Shown: positions 10,450-21,365 of the stretch, piece by piece
Layout of the letters: the number at the start of each line of letters is the position of its first letter
Numbering within the stretch: position 1 is the stretch's first letter
NCBI GenBank assembly: GCA_029962745.1
Contig: CM057169.1
Location: 18,175,683-18,239,682, forward strand
Direction of reading: 5' to 3'
From: Echinometra lucunter
Taxonomy: Eukaryota > Echinodermata > Echinoidea > Camarodonta > Echinometridae
Length of the DNA: 64,000 nt
Program-made: the position numbers and the translations under genes
The notes under the pieces: model-generated
Seen by the model: the letters and a program-made list of their open reading frames with translations, nothing else
Told to the model about the DNA's origin: nothing
Databases searched by the model: none

Positions 10450-13400
10450 AGAGAATAACAGATAACGTAACATGGGGGAATCAGGCTATGTGAGTGAAAT
10501 CATCGAGTAGAAAAGGGGGGGGGGGGGAAACGCAGTGCAGCATGCAGAAACAGACGAGGGGAATTAAGGAGAGAGTTGAAGAAAGAGAGAGAGAGAGGGA
10601 GAGAGGGAGATTTCAACGTATATATATATACATAACCATATACATATATGCCCTCCGGCCACGAATAGATCACTCCCTGAGGCAAAATATCTAGTGGCCT
10701 TTCGGGAAGGCTCTGCCCTCGACGCCACTCATTGCTGTAAAGGTGAGATCCAAGTGAAAATAGCACACAGTGTTGACCAATCAACGAGCACGAAATTAGT
10801 CGCTGAGAAATTTATCTCTATGATTTTTATTTATGTTTAAATTGTAGAGGATGATCTCGGGATCTCCGATCTTTGCCATCTGATTGGTCAAAACTATCGT
10901 TGATCCCCAAAGACTAAAGTTCTATTCTGACTTGTACAAAGCAATATTAAAAAAAAAAAATTGCTGCACGACATTGAAATCTAAATAGGGGAGTGGTGTG
11001 ATGACGTATAGACAATGACCTTACCTCCTTCTTCCGTGATGTTTCGAAGAGAGTTGCGACGAAGTTGTGCTCAGCTTGAGAATGGATCGAAACAAGATGG
11101 CCCAAGCTGTCTCTCACTACTTCACCACTGCCGAAAGAGGGCACTGTGTAACTCTGGCAGGTGTCCTCAGCTTCCTGCCAAGTTGTGTTGTATGCAAAGA
11201 ATCTTATTGAAAATAGATCAAAAAGAGTGCAAAAAGAATAGAAAGCCCTTTTCCCTACATACATTAAAAGTGTAAGTCACCTAAAAGACATGTCAGGGCT
11301 CCATGTCATTACACTACAATCAAAATATCAGCATCAAATATTGCTTCTACAAAAAGATTTTGGGAGTTCAAATATACTCTCAATTTCCGTGAGCACTTCC
11401 AAGGATGACAAAAAGCTTTACACGATTTATCTCGGAAGTGCAAAAAGCCATTTAGGGCTTTTTAGCATACGACAACGTTATGTTCAACATTAATGCCATT
11501 TGTTGACTATTAGACGTATGTGTGCGCACATGCAGGAATCAAAGCTATAATAATAATAATAAAAAATATAATGGTGTTATACAAACCACGGTGTATCCTA
11601 GAAATGATTTACGATTATCATTTATTATTTTTTTTTTTTTTTTGGGGGGGGGGCACTGCCCCCCAGGAATCCAAATGTCTAAACCTTGCCCCTTCCCCTC
11701 ATGTGCACAACTTGCCTTAATTAAGCTCCTTCAACCTTCTATGAAAAGTATAGGGTACTGATGAGTGAAACATTGGGGGTGCTGCTTCTAGCGTTAAGGA
11801 GTGTTAATGGAAGCGTCGTGGTTTGGTGGTTCTGACTCTCGTCTTTCAATCAGAGGATCGTGGGTTCGAATCCCAGCCATGGCGTTAATTTCCTTCAGCA
11901 AGAAATTCATCCACATCGTGCTGCACTCGACCCAGGTGAGGTGAATGGGTACCTGGCAGGAATTCATTCCTTGAAATGCTTAAGTGCGCTGTAAAAGGCT
12001 GACGGGCTAAATCTGGGATAATAATATTCAAGCATCTTTTTTTTTTTTTTTAAATACAAGAGGCCCCTGGAAAACTAAAAGCTTAATTGTAATCATATCT
12101 TTGTCATTGTATCGATGACCCGTTCATCCTGTTTGTCGGAGATCTTCCGGAGCTCTGCAATGTTATCAATGTAAGCGCAAAGGTAATAACATCCTGTTAT
12201 ATGCATGAAACCACAAGCGGAGGAGTAAGGGAGCTTTCCCCGCTGGCAAATTTCCAAATAAGAATGAAGAATACAGTCAAGCAAATCTAAGAACATATGT
12301 ACATGGATCAAATCACCGTAATTTATCAAAGGTCATATTCATCCCTTTTTGTCAATTTTATTCTCTGAAATAAGCTATCCGAGTAAAACAAAAAACAAAA
12401 ACTGGGCCTTTTAAAAAAGGAAACCAACACCCTCAAGTCAAGTTGTTTTTAGATAAAAGCTAAGATGGAATAAAACAGATCAGCGAAAATTTGGACGAAA
12501 TCGGGCCCGGAACAAGAAAGTTATGCCTATGTGGAATTTTCTGTTTTTCGACACTAACAGCTATTGGCCTAATTGGTGGTAAAATTTGTCGACAACTGTC
12601 AATATGTTTTGTACACAATTTCACGCATTCTTCAGTGAATATGCAAACACATGTTTTCATTGTCCTTATCCAAAATATGTTGTGGAGAAAACACTTCTAC
12701 AGTATATCATGATATATCTTGAGTTTAGCTTAGGAAAATTTGCAAATCTTAAGCAAAATCATGTTTAAATATGTGTGTACAAAATGATGTCATCAGTAGC
12801 TACTTGTGGAAAAAAATGTCATACAGAAATTTTCATAGAGCCATATCTTTCTTATTCCTTGTCCGATTTCGTTCAAATTTTCGCTGATCTATTTTATTCC
12901 GTCTAAGCTTAAAAACTACTTGAATTGAGGGTTTTTGGTTTCTTTTAAGCATGAGCATATTTTGCAGCATCCCTCGTCGTACCACTTCGGCGGAAGGCTA
13001 TGTTTAAATCAAACTTGCACACATCCATGTATGCGCTAAAAGTTTTGGGAAGGAGTTGTCAGACCAAGGAGTTTTCCTGGTAACTCCTTGGTCAGACTAC
13101 TTAAAAGACTCCAAAGCATTCTGTAACAGGAAAAATACCTTATTCACTCCTCTCTCGACCACATGTAAAATGTAAAAGTAAATAACCTCGGAATAATCCT
13201 CCTCTAAATTTGGATTACCTTCATTTTTGATACACACTGTATAGTTTTGAATTATCAAGAACTGTTTCGCAAACTCAGACTTAGTTGCCGATACAGTATT
13301 ATTTTAAAGCCTTAACCCAATGTATGCCATCTAGAAAATAGTAAATATTCATGGATTTTTTGCAAAAGACCTTACTGAAGGAAAATGCATGAATTTTCGA

Positions 13401-13986
13401 TACCACGGCCCTTTCTTACAAAAAGTTGCGATTGATTCGAATCGATCGCAACTCTGAGATTGATCTCAACTCCTATCTCTTAAGTTCAGAGTTGAGATCA
13501 ATCTCAAAGTTGCAATTGATTCGAATCGATCGCAACTTTGAGATTGATCTCAACTCCTATCTCTTAAGTACACAGTTGAGATCAATCTCAAAGTTGCGAT
13601 CGATTTGAATCAATCGCAACTCTCAATAAGACGGGGCCCAGGTCTCCTCGTTTAGGGCAATTCCATGGTTACTGACGTTTCATTTGGAGAGATAATGAGT
13701 TACCTCGTAATCTCCTGTTCACTAGCTGACTACAGGAGTTTAAAGGTACAGCACTGCACATATATGCATATACTATATGCAGCATCAAAACTTCAGAAGT
13801 TGGTTACACACGTTACACTATTTTGGACCAACCTGTGGAATTGTCCTTTGTTTACCTGTAACAATGTTGTCCAAACGCAGTCCAAAACGTGGGACAGCAA
13901 CAGCCTCCTCTTACCCCAGGTGGACAGGCAGTCATGACGATTGACAAAGCCAAAAAAAGTAGCATGGTCTTTCGATGAGCATCCAT
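10129..13986 (-). CDS. Secreted C-type lectin A (echinoidin-like), three exons
   Basis: Exons on the minus strand: 13986-13856, 11202-11025 and 10356-10129, all with GT-AG borders, joining to a 178-residue protein. Residues 1-27 form a signal peptide (MDAHRKTMLLFLALSIVMTA, then a cleavage-like TACPPGVRG region). The domain opens with [16 protein letters not shown], the extra N-terminal disulfide pair of long-form C-type lectin domains. Exon 2 codes 59 residues with [15 protein letters not shown]. Exon 3 has the core WIGAHDTSTEG, the QPD sugar motif (galactose type in this family), the calcium-binding WND, and the final FVCK cysteine. All expected disulfide cysteines are present. The start is the first in-frame ATG before the signal peptide; the paralogues have MM here. 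It probably binds galactose-type glycans outside the cell. Specificity is predicted only from QPD. Intron 1 carries a SINE and two inverted-repeat elements. Confidence 0.88.
10371..10447. repeat. (GA)n microsatellite in intron 2 of lectin A
   Basis: A nearly pure GA dinucleotide run starting 15 bases from the exon 3 acceptor (CTCCTTTTTAG on the minus strand). On the transcript it is CT-rich, so it extends the polypyrimidine tract. Lectins B and C also have CT-rich runs at the same place (about 21616-21640 and 41280-41490). Confidence 0.85.
10680..10930. other. Conserved intron 2 segment of the lectin paralogues
   Basis: The segment with CCACTCATTGCTGTAAAGGT, TTGACCAATCAA, GATTGGTCAAAACTATCGTT and GATCCCCAAAGAC is shared, collinearly, with lectin B (28490-28720) and lectin C (40795-41035). 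It contains two CCAAT-type pentamers in opposite orientation. Simple shared ancestry of the introns explains the similarity; a regulatory role is only a possibility. Confidence 0.55.
11809..12052 (+). mobile_element. tRNA-derived SINE with T-rich tail
   Basis: The head (about 11815-11885) has RNA polymerase III promoter-like boxes: TGGTTTGGTGGT (A-like) and GGTTCGAATCC (a canonical B box), in a tRNA-like context. The body contains CTCGACCCAGGTGAGGTGAA and the end is AT-rich with a long T run. The homologous part of lectin D (about 60990-61020) lacks the insertion, which supports a separate unit inserted in intron 1 of lectin A. The tRNA-like head has poor arm pairing, so it is not called as a functional tRNA. 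Confidence 0.7.
12412..12950. mobile_element. Element with ~95-bp terminal inverted repeats in intron 1 of lectin A
   Basis: The left arm from GGAAACCAACACCCTCAA through GATCAGCGAAAATTTGG is repeated in reverse complement at the right end (CAAATTTTCGCTGATC through GAGGGTTTTTGGTTTC). The introns of lectins C (about 36765) and D (about 58745) have the uninterrupted CCTTTTTAAAAAGG site. No protein-coding content is recognised. Superfamily unknown. Confidence 0.6.
13408..13638. mobile_element. MITE built of repeated palindromes in intron 1 of lectin A
   Basis: Outer ends are GGCCCTTTCTTAC and ACGGGGCC. Inside, the near-palindrome AGTTGCGATTGATTCGAATC and relatives alternate with GAGATTGATCTCAACT and its complement, giving several nested hairpins. 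It is non-coding, although one forward frame is open through the repeats. The element at 21131-21276 has similar GGGCCC ends and a GTTGCGATT arm. Confidence 0.6.
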
Positions 13987-14073
13987 TATACGTGCTTTCA
14001 GCTTTCTTCTGTTAATCCTGCCACATGCAATTCTGTTTTTATGGCTATGTTGCTTTGGTTTCGATGACCACAG

Positions 14074-14082
14074 CTTTTATCC
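14074..14082 (-). promoter_or_regulatory. Candidate TATA-like box of lectin A
   Basis: On the minus strand the sequence is GGATAAAAG, 88 bases before the ATG. The same block, ACGGATAAAAGCTGTGGTCA, occurs 55-62 bases before the ATG of lectin C. In lectin D the equivalent reads GGTAAAAG. Conservation among paralogues plus TATA resemblance suggests a core promoter; the start site is not known. Confidence 0.4.
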
Positions 14083-14109
14083 GTTCAGCTTGGTTTACAT
14101 TTCCGTCTA

Positions 14110-14530
14110 CGGCGTGAGTGCGATTTTTGTTTTGTTTTGTTTTTGTACTAAGCGCGTGCTGAGAGCAGATAAAAAGAAATGCTACAGATAATGTGGATGA
14201 GGTTTACGGTAACAGTTCACCATTTGGTGAGTCCTGACAAGGACTGTTAAGTTGCATGAAAAGTGGAGAAAAGAGGGTAGAGAATATCTTTCTCAGTTTT
14301 CCTGAGAATGAATGAAGGTCTGAACATGACTGTGAACCAGATGAGGAGGCGATGAGGAGAGAAGGCTCGACGTTCCGGACAGCTTGACTGCCCGTCACCG
14401 CGTTCTGATCACTTGAAGTATTGCTTTTTCCTCTATCTTTTCAGGACTTACCACATGGTGAACCGTAAAACTTCATCCACGTTATCAGTATCACCATGCA
14501 AACCTCCACCTTTAAAGGTATTACAGACTG
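14110..14530 (-). other. Conserved upstream block of lectin A
   Basis: In reverse complement this block (CTGTCCGGAACGTCGAGCCT, CTCCTCATCGCC, CATTCTCAGGAAAAC, CCTTGTCAGGACT) matches 33480-33720 upstream of lectin C and 51998-52215 upstream of D. A frame is open in all three copies, but it contains no known domain and the surrounding sequence is repeat-like. I read it as a conserved part of the duplication unit, not as a proven gene. Confidence 0.5.
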
Positions 14531-14973
14531 TTTCGCTATTAAGTTCTTAGCAAAGTCACAGTTTCAGCAAAGAGGTATGGGGGCCGGGGAGGGGGGGGGG
14601 GGGGGGTGCAGACCCGCAGACCCATAAAATCTGCCTGAAAAGATAATGGCAGGTTATTTTTGCCTGTGAAGATAATATTATTTTTAAACAAGTGCTCATA
14701 TTATGTTATTACATGTACGTGAAACATATTTATACGGTAAGTGTTAGCACTGCTGAGAAAGGAAACCAGTTCACCGTGTGACAAAATGGTCGTAATTATT
14801 TTTCGAGTGTGCTACAGGCATGACATGAGATCTGGGGATGGAAACTTGGTTTTGAGCAGAAAAGAAACTGAATTTCCGTGCATCTCTGGTGTCAGAACGA
14901 GGTGAAAGGGGGTGAAAATTAATGATAATCCACATGTTGTTGTTAGGCTCTTTGGCTTATGATTCGTACCGCA

Positions 14974-15249
14974 TATAAAAGCCATCTACGCGAGGGCTTC
15001 CTTTCTTTTAGATTTTACTTTCCACAAGGAGTCCGCAGTGCAGTCCGGCGTCAGTGACGGTCCTTCCACTTTTCTGGAGTCGGGTCCAGTTCGGAACGCC
15101 CCGTGTACTGCCCGGCTCAGCCGGGCTTCATGTCTACTAAAAGTAGTGAGAGCAGCTAAATTGAAGAGCGCCACGTCACGGACGTCGCGGTTAAGTCAGA
15201 GTAATTGTCAAGCTATTTGTCAAATCGTCACGTACGTGACGCACCAAAG
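14974..15249 (+). promoter_or_regulatory. Candidate promoter and untranslated first exon
   Basis: TATAAAA at 14974-14980 is followed about 30 bases later by a GC-richer stretch. This runs to a good donor-like CAAAG|GTAAGAC at 15249/15250. A diverged homologue lies in inverted orientation at about 31880-32050. No coding frame with a recognisable domain follows. It could be a host first exon or the promoter of an old element. Nothing in the sequence proves transcription. Confidence 0.3.
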
Positions 15250-15480
15250 GTAAGACGATTAGTATTGTTTATGATTGTATTGTAATAACAGTACCGTTAT
15301 GATTAAAAAACTACGACGTTACCACTGGAACTCTATGAAATATGAATTAAAAATATGTCCAATCTGCACGCACCAATGGTAAGACGACGTATACTGTTGA
15401 TGATTGTGTTTTTAATAACGTTATTTTAGGAACTCTATGAAATATGAAATAAAAATATGTGTTCATAACGCCTTAATACT
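15238..15480 (+). repeat. Tandem duplication of ~125 bp
   Basis: CACCAAAGGTAAGACG at about 15242 and CACCAATGGTAAGACG at about 15370 begin two related units. Both contain TATGATTGT/GATGATTGT and GGAACTCTATGAAATATGAA. Both keep the donor-like GGTAAGACG. The segment is otherwise non-coding. Sequence from 15480 to 15900 includes one open frame with AEEDEVTWKGMARIG but no recognised domain. Confidence 0.5.
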
Positions 15481-15929
15481 TTGTTCCGTACGTATGGGAC
15501 ATCAAAATCTTTCACTAGCCAAATGGCATGTATATTGAAGGAAGACTGAGAGTTTTCCCATATGGGCCCCGTTTCTTGTCTTTTTTTCGGAATCAGATTA
15601 AAAAATTAGAATCCTTCTCATCATCAAACGTGTACTTTTTAAATGAAATTTACATTAACAGAAGCATGGCGGAAGAAGACGAGGTGACCTGGAAGGGTAT
15701 GGCTCGTATTGGGGTCAACAATACATACACTGTGTCATGTAACAATCATGACAAACCCAAAACTTGGGGGGGGGGGAGGGGCCAGAGGGAAAAGGCAATG
15801 TTTGCCAATTGACTTTATTAATTGTGCCAACTTTAGAACGATTAAATGTGTGGAGCGAGGGAATTACTTATTACCAAATAACTGTATTTCCTTTATGCTC
15901 TGTATGATGATCAAATTTTGGTAATAAAG

Positions 15930-15972
15930 TTCCATTCATTCATTCATTCATTCATTCATTCACTCACTCATT
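15930..15972. repeat. (ATTC)n microsatellite
   Basis: Tetranucleotide ATTC run with some ACTC units. The bases from about 15970 to 16330 show no recognisable feature. Confidence 0.8.
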
Positions 15973-16330
15973 CAGTCATAATATTGGCCCAAAGTGTGGG
16001 GCCATTAACCAAGCATTTTGTTGAAACGAAACTGATGATTATTTCAGAAGATATGGATGTCTCCAAGACATCTTTTTGGATGATACCATGAAATCAAACA
16101 GAAAGAAAGTTGTTCGGGGAATTCTGATCAATAAGGTTGGTTTTTTAAATCGACTGATTAAGATTTTTGATCGAATTTTGGATCAGACCCTGGTTCAGGT
16201 CTAAGACATTTAGAATGTACTGTGTAACAAACACGATCATCATCCAGTAATTGGGTCAGCGGGTTATGCCTCACTGATTCCATATTTTATTTTTCTGTTT
16301 TATTCACACAGATTACTCTACTTCACCGTA

Positions 16331-17537
16331 AAGCCCCCATTCCAATATGCTGCTCTAGCTACGATTTGACAAATTTTTGAGGTCGGGGAAGATTGGAAAA
16401 AAATTGACTGATCTGGACCCAATACTCAGCGATTTTCCAGCACGAATGATTTTCGTGTTTTGGACGGCGACGGAAATCGTGAATGATTAAGCCGATGTGA
16501 TTTAGCGGCGAGAGGGCCATCGCAAGCTTGTATAAATCCGAATAAGCGCAGGAACAGCGTAATTAAAACGGAAACGGCGTAGCTAAAGTGGAAACGGCGT
16601 AGTTAAAGCGGGAACGAAACGTATTGAGAGCGTTGTAGGAACCAGCCTTAGTGAGAGCGGTTACAGCGGGAAAGTCGTCATTAGATCGGGGTAGAGCGCG
16701 GCAGCAGCGGGACCACAGCGGCGTCCAGTTTACGTTCCGTTCTGGTGCCGCTGTCACAACGCTGAGAAAGACCTTACTACGCTCACCCCGCTGTGTTCAC
16801 GGTGAAGTTACGTTCTTTCCGCTCGCTTTACGATGAATTTTGATCGTGAAGATCGGGATGAAATTTTGAACATGTTCAAAATTTCTTGCCGATCTGAAAA
16901 ACTACCCGATTCTGCTGCATTCTCACAACGCTGTCGCCACGATGCTACCGACTGAAAACGACCCCTGTACGCTTTTGCCGTTCTCTGCCGATTTGATAGA
17001 TCGGGAGAGATCGGCATCCAGGTCGTGAGAGAGGAATGGGACCTTAAAGCCCCCATTCCACAATGCCGCTCTAGCTACGATTTGACAATTTTTTTCAGGT
17101 CGGGGGAGATCGGGTAAAAATTGGCCGATCTGGACCCAACGCTCAGCGATTTTCTCTTGGTACGAATGATTTTTTTTTGTTTTTTGATGGCGACGGAAAT
17201 CGTGAATGATTCAGCTGATGTGATCTATCAGCGAGAGGGGCATCGCAAGTTTGTATAAGTCTGCTTAAGCGCAGTGACAGCGCAACTAAAACGGAAATAG
17301 CGTAGCTAAAGTGGAAACAGCGTAGTTAAAGCGGGAACGAAACGTTCTGAGAGCGCTGTAGGACCCCGCCTTGATTATAGTAAGAGAGGGGAGCGCGTAG
17401 TTGTAGCAGTTACAGCGGGATAGTCGTCATTAGATCGGGATAGCAGCGGGACTACAGCGGGACTACAGCGGCATCTAGTTTATGTCCCGTTCTGATGCCG
17501 CTGTCACAACGCTGAGAAAGACCCTACTACGCGCACT
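16331..17537. repeat. Two tandem copies of an element starting TAAAGCCCCCATTCCA
   Basis: The first copy (16331-17046) begins AAAGCCCCCATTCCAATATG and ends with ATGGGACCTT, an approximate inverted repeat of its start. The second copy (17046-17537) begins AAAGCCCCCATTCCACAATG and repeats the interior: GCTCTAGCTACGATTTGACA, AACGGAAAT, GCGTAGTTAAAGCGGGAACG, AACGCTGAGAAAGACC. The second is truncated on the right by an AT-rich segment. There are no credible genes; open frames here overlap on both strands. Confidence 0.55.
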
Positions 17538-17539
17538 CC

Positions 17540-18560
17540 TTGGTATTTGATTTGATTTGATTTATTTATTTAAACACGGTAAAAGCCCAGTTCAGCTTCT
17601 CGGCTGGTTTTCAGTGTGACAATTAGAAACAATGAAATACATGAAATATGGATTCGAATATCAAACAATTACAAGTACAAATCGTAACAAAATAAAATAT
17701 ATAAATATTTCAAATTTTGAATGAGGTTTAAAAACATATTATGTATCACAAACATAAAATAGACAATAACAATGAAGAATTTACATAAAATTAGGCGGAA
17801 AGAAAAACAAATAAACCTAGAATATGTAAATACATTTTAACGAAATATGAAAAGAAAAATATGATATATGCAACGAAATTATTAATGCTCATGCAGAAGT
17901 AAAAATAAAAGTAAAAACAAGAATCTAGCATATATAAAAACAAAAATATTAAACAGTAATCGCATGAACAAAATATGAGAAAACGAAAACATAAACCATA
18001 AAAACTGAATTAAAGAAACGTGTATCTATACATATAAAACATGAAAAGGAAAAAAAATGCAGTACCATGATTTATACAGGGGAAATTATTTTAATTTTGA
18101 AAGTAAAACAAGAATCTAGAAAATGAAAAGGAATATAATTTAGAACAGCAATCATATGTACAAAATATGAGAAAAGAAGGTGCAGTACGATGCTGTGTAA
18201 AAACATAGTATCACAGTTTAAACGTAATGGTGTGAAATATGAATATATGAAATATAAAACCAAATTATTATACAGGATATTTATGATGTTCAGGTGTTTA
18301 GATATAATATATACGTGTATTTAATGACTCCTTAAAATCAGGCAAGACAGAACTAGTGCGAAAAGCAATAACAAATATAAGAGGAAAAGTAAAAAGAGTG
18401 ACAGAGAGAGAGGGAGAGAGAGAGAGAAAGAGAGAGGTAAGTGAGAGAAATACAGAAAGAGAGAGAGAGAGAGAGAGTGAAAAGAGAGGAAGGAATAAAT
18501 CTCAAAAGGGGTGGATTTACGGAGACGTAAAGTTAGTTTAGGTTTATGTTAGTTATGTGA
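17540..18560. other. AT-rich sequence with a retroposon-end-like start
   Basis: After (TTGAT)n/(TTTA)n simple repeat at 17547-17572 comes AACACGGTAAAAGCCCAGTT and then about 900 bases of A-rich sequence with no long frame. This looks like a retroposon end in reverse orientation, but no coding part is present. A GA-rich run occupies about 18400-18480. Confidence 0.35.
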
Positions 18561-19010
18561 AACTATAGACCAATTTCACCTAATATTAAAAATGTAAACC
18601 ACTGTTTGAAGAAAATATAATGGTCGGTTGCACAGATTGGACATAAAGAGCGTGCATGAGCAGAGTTCACCTGAACAGTAATGTGTATGTGTGTGTATGC
18701 ATATGAGTACAGGGAGAGAGGTGCAGCTAACGGTTTTTTTTAACTCGTTGAAAATGCTCCTCTTATTTATTGTCTCCGAGACCAAAAATAATAAAATCGT
18801 CGTTTGCGTCTTACCAACAGTTTTTCATTTCAAATTATGGTTGGTTTCAGGGGTTTTGAGTACAAATACAAGTTTTCATACACAATTCATGTTTCATCTA
18901 AGTATGAGAATTTTTAAAATCAGGTGCTCACAAAGTTAGCCATTGCCTTTAATTCACATCACTTTTACTCCTCCCATCTACCTATCTTTCTCTACTTCGT
19001 TCTATCAGCT

Positions 19011-19438
19011 CTCCCCTCACCATGTCATTTTCTCTCCTTTTGACCTTGCTCATTCTTGCTGCGATATTCTTTCATGCTCTCTCCCCTCACCATGTCATTT
19101 TCTCTCCTTTTGACCTTGCTCATTCTTGCTGCGATATTCTTTCATGCTCTCTCCCCTCACCATGTCATTTTCTCTCCTTTTGACCTTGCTCATTCTTGCT
19201 GCGATATTCTTTCATGCTCTCTCCCCTCACCATGTCATTTTCTCTCCTTTTGACCTTGCTCATTCTTGCTGCGATATTCTTTCATGCTCTCTCCCCTCAC
19301 CATGTCATTTTCTCTCCTTTTGACCTTGCTCATTCTTGCTGCGATATTCTTTCATGCTCTCTCCCCTCACCATGTCATTTTCTCTCCTTTTGACCTTGCT
19401 CATTCTTGCTGCGATATTCTTTCATGCTCTCTCCCCTC
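19011..19438 (+). repeat. 70-bp minisatellite, six apparently identical units
   Basis: Units starting CTCCCCTCACCATGTCATTT recur at 19011, 19081, 19151, 19221, 19291 and 19361, then a partial unit begins at 19431. By eye I see no difference between full units, so the array is young or homogenised. Because 70 is not a multiple of three, the array is open in shifting frames, giving several near-identical 65-residue frames that should not be taken as genes. Confidence 0.92.
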
Positions 19439-19439
19439 A

Positions 19440-20640
19440 TTTATCCTTCTTTCACCTGACTTTTCTCCCCTTTTATCTCTCAAAATGAATGAAGGTTATT
19501 TGTAAAGATAAAACCACTAGGCCTTTTACAGAGATCTTCATGACAATGACACAAGCAAACTTTATTGCTCAATACAAACACAGTTAATGTTGACAGTACA
19601 CAATTTTACGGATAAAAGAACAGATTACTTGTATACAAACAAATACATTGTTGTTATACTTATCATTTTGTTGAAAAATGTGAATGATCTGTGCATGTGT
19701 ATAAAAATATATCATAAATCTACCCATATACGTTAACAAAGCTACTGCAAACAAAAATAGAAAGTTGAAATAACCCAAAGTAAAACGAACACCTTCATTT
19801 ATCATTCAAGAGCATAGTTACATAAGAACACTAGATTAATTGCAGTATGGCTGGCTGTAATATAGCTCCTTCTATAACTCATTCACATGGATCACACATA
19901 GACAAAATTTACTGCATATACCTAAGGGTTTGAACCTCTTGCAGAATAATATACATGTAGTTTCTTTCAAACATCTAATTCTAAAATCTAGATATCATAT
20001 CGTTTTATAACTCAATAATTGTTTTGTATATTAATCTTATACACACGAAAAGCAAGCATATCACTCCAATATTCTCTGCTAACCTACGATGATGTGATTT
20101 CTAAATTAGCAATATCTAAAGTATTTCTCATTAAGCAGTGAATGATAATTGCCTACACGTCTTTTCCAAAGGTTCGTAAATTACAAAGACTGGTTTCCCC
20201 CTCGAAGATTTGTAATTCCAAAGACGTGTTATACATGTACTCATACTCCGAATGTTCTTGATCCAGAAAGTGAAATAGTGTTCATAATTCCAAAGCGTCG
20301 TATTAAATTCCGAAAAGAAAATATGTAGGATTCTATTGTAGTATTGAAATTGCCCTTCAATTTCTTTAAAATAAATTTTTGCCGATTTGTGTTTGGTTGA
20401 ATATTATGATGTACGGTAATTCACAGAGAAATGTGAGAGATACAAAATGCTTTATGGTGGGAGATCGTAGAATCACAGAAATAAAAACTTGAACGTAAAT
20501 GGGTCATGGGCTCCGTAGACGGGTTACATCAAAGTCTGTTCGAAATATTCAAGCTATTTCTAATACGTTTTAAAACACGACAGCAAAGACTTTTGAAAAT
20601 TCAACTTAATACGGCAATTTAATGACCTACTGTACCTATA
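19440..20640. other. AT-rich region without a recognisable feature
   Basis: No domain-bearing frame, no clear terminal repeats. Around 20160-20320 there is a diverged cluster of GGTTCGTAAATTACAAAG-type motifs similar in style to the GGTTCGTTA arrays at 9450-9735 and 42603-42925. Confidence 0.4.
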
Positions 20641-20659
20641 TAAGGTCCATGGCACCGTT

Positions 20660-21035
20660 TCCAGGGGGTGGGGGGGGGGGGGATTTTTGCCGAAATTTCT
20701 ATCGAACTCATACACGAGTACACACATGCACGCACGCACACACACACACACACACACATACACACACACACACACACACAAAAACCACTTCGCATTATTT
20801 TCCTTGGAGATGTGTGAAATAAAATAATAGGGTATATTGCCCTCTCCCCATAGTGCCCCTTTTCGCCGTTGTCCCCCACCCCCCTTTGAAAGAAGCTCTA
20901 CCGCCACTGCAATCCTTCGAGATTCTACCCCGCTCGGTCGCTTCACTCCCTCAGAATGGTCCATTTTTTTCCCATAAAAATCCTAGTTACGGGCCTGTAT
21001 AAGTGTTGTTGTTGTTGTTGTTGTTGTTGTTGATT
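20660..21035. repeat. Poly-G tract, (CA)n and (GTT)n microsatellites
   Basis: Poly-G with one T at about 20666-20683, (CA)n at about 20728-20780, C-rich runs near 20874-20884, and (GTT)n at 21004-21032. The G and C runs are reminiscent of the hAT-like elements of this window, but inverted ends were not found. Proline- or valine/cysteine-rich open frames here come from the repeats. Confidence 0.6.
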
Positions 21036-21130
21036 CGTGTTGAATGGCTGTCAGTCAATTTGACTATGTTTTGACTAAATAGTGGTTAGGGTACTGAATT
21101 TAGATATACGGCTAGGCTGTGCATAGTCCA

Positions 21131-21276
21131 GGGCCCTCTCGCATAAAAGTTGCGATTAAAACGCAACTCAAAAAATTAAACGCAATTTGATTTTCATCCA
21201 ATCAGAATTAAGTGTTTGGGACTTACGTTTAATTTTTTGAGATGCGTTTAATCGTAACTTTTATGCAAGAGGGCCC
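21131..21276. mobile_element. MITE with ~50-bp near-perfect inverted arms
   Basis: GGGCCCTCTCGCATAAAAGT and the following ~30 bases are mirrored at the right end (ACTTTTATGCAAGAGGGCCC). The single-stranded form would be a long hairpin with a short loop. It lies 90 bp beyond the stop codon of lectin B. Confidence 0.7.
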
Positions 21277-21365
21277 AGGATGAAAAGTAAATGGTGGGGT
21301 TCTTGCAGGACTTTGACCGCAGAGCACTGGGACCAGACCGGAGCATACCTACAGCTATTTACGTG

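Noticed and set aside
11815..11885. Functional tRNA gene
   Set aside because: A and B boxes are present but arms pair poorly and a SINE body with a T-rich tail follows; called as a tRNA-derived SINE instead.
19056..19505. Four near-identical 65-79 residue hydrophobic frames
   Set aside because: They are shifted readings of the 70-bp minisatellite; unit length is not a multiple of three, so no single protein repeat exists.
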